From Ignavibacteria bacterium (lineage in GTDB: Bacteria; Bacteroidota; Ignavibacteria; Tepidaquicellales; OLB5): a stretch of DNA of 13,153 nucleotides. The stretch lies in the NCBI GenBank assembly GCA_027492415.1, contig JAPUEV010000218.1, forward strand, positions 1 to 13,153. The letters run 5' to 3'. The notes beneath the pieces were generated by a model that saw only the letters and a list, made by a program, of their open reading frames with translations, had not been told where the DNA came from and made no database searches. Made by a program: the position numbers and the translations under genes. Shown here piece by piece: positions 13,111 through 13,153 of the stretch (positions are counted from its first letter, which is position 1; each line of letters starts with the position of its first letter).

Positions 13111-13153
13111 ATGAATTTATACCCTGAAAATCTGTATCATATTTACAATAGAG
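13111..13153 (+). CDS. N-terminus of a RAYT / Y1 (IS200-like) transposase, cut by window end
   Basis: The ATG at 13111 opens a frame that continues to the right edge: 14 codons, MNLYPENLYHIYNR. The LYHIYNR motif closely matches the start of Y1/REP-associated tyrosine transposases, where a YH(I/V)xxRGN strand opens the fold. The HUH motif and catalytic Tyr would lie beyond the window and cannot be checked. The hairpin 4 bp upstream and the palindromic repeats to the left fit a RAYT locus. With only 14 residues visible the call is likely but not secure. Confidence 0.65.
   Translation, partial: MNLYPENLYHIYNR

Overview
The window looks like chromosome from a member of the Fibrobacteres-Chlorobi-Bacteroidota (FCB) superphylum, most probably an Ignavibacteria-like lineage. 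This is inferred from gene content. Five genes end in a type A type IX secretion (T9SS) sorting domain with the NYPNPFNP signature that is frequent in Ignavibacteria and relatives. There is also a TonB-dependent receptor with a carboxypeptidase-regulatory-like N-terminus, a DUF3667-type zinc-ribbon membrane protein, AT-rich spacers, no obvious Shine-Dalgarno sequences, and a TAnnTTTG promoter-like box.

Left part (1-4800): the tail of a secreted P-domain protein, cut by the window edge, is followed 7 bp later by an eight-repeat SBBP beta-propeller protein; both carry T9SS C-terminal domains (CTDs). A 266-bp spacer follows, with a 43-bp tandem repeat that begins inside the end of the SBBP gene, plus several inverted repeats. 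A TonB-dependent outer-membrane receptor gene comes next and is closed by a clear intrinsic terminator.

Middle part (4935-11156): four genes on the + strand with 58, 71 and 12 bp gaps, probably one operon closed by a strong 13-bp-stem terminator. They encode an M14 zinc carboxypeptidase, two related propeller proteins built of ~40-residue FAGT/NNG repeats (about 13 and 6 full units), and a YVTN/YncE-like propeller lipoprotein. The first three are T9SS cargo and the fourth is membrane-anchored. The shared theme is cell-surface or secreted display: signal peptide, propeller or enzyme body, sorting domain.

Right part (11157-13153): a SAM-dependent methyltransferase overlaps convergently by 20 bp with a DUF3667-like membrane protein on the - strand. 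Then comes a repeat-rich segment with two GC-rich palindromic elements (one containing a perfect four-run G-quadruplex motif) and a 13-bp-stem hairpin. The first 14 codons of what looks like a REP-associated tyrosine transposase (RAYT, Y1/IS200-like) run off the right edge.

Most interesting observation: the three CTDs in the middle operon are 2-6 residues longer than the two CTDs at the left. The extra length lies at one position, between the KIRF strand and the (I/V)YD strand, and at DNA level it coincides with palindromic repeat sequence. Two copies carry a CACAGA...TCTGTG palindrome. The third carries a copy of the same GC-rich repeat family found in the spacer next to the RAYT gene. This suggests that small palindromic mobile repeats have been accepted in-frame into a permissive loop of the sorting domain, with CTD duplication or gene conversion between neighbours.
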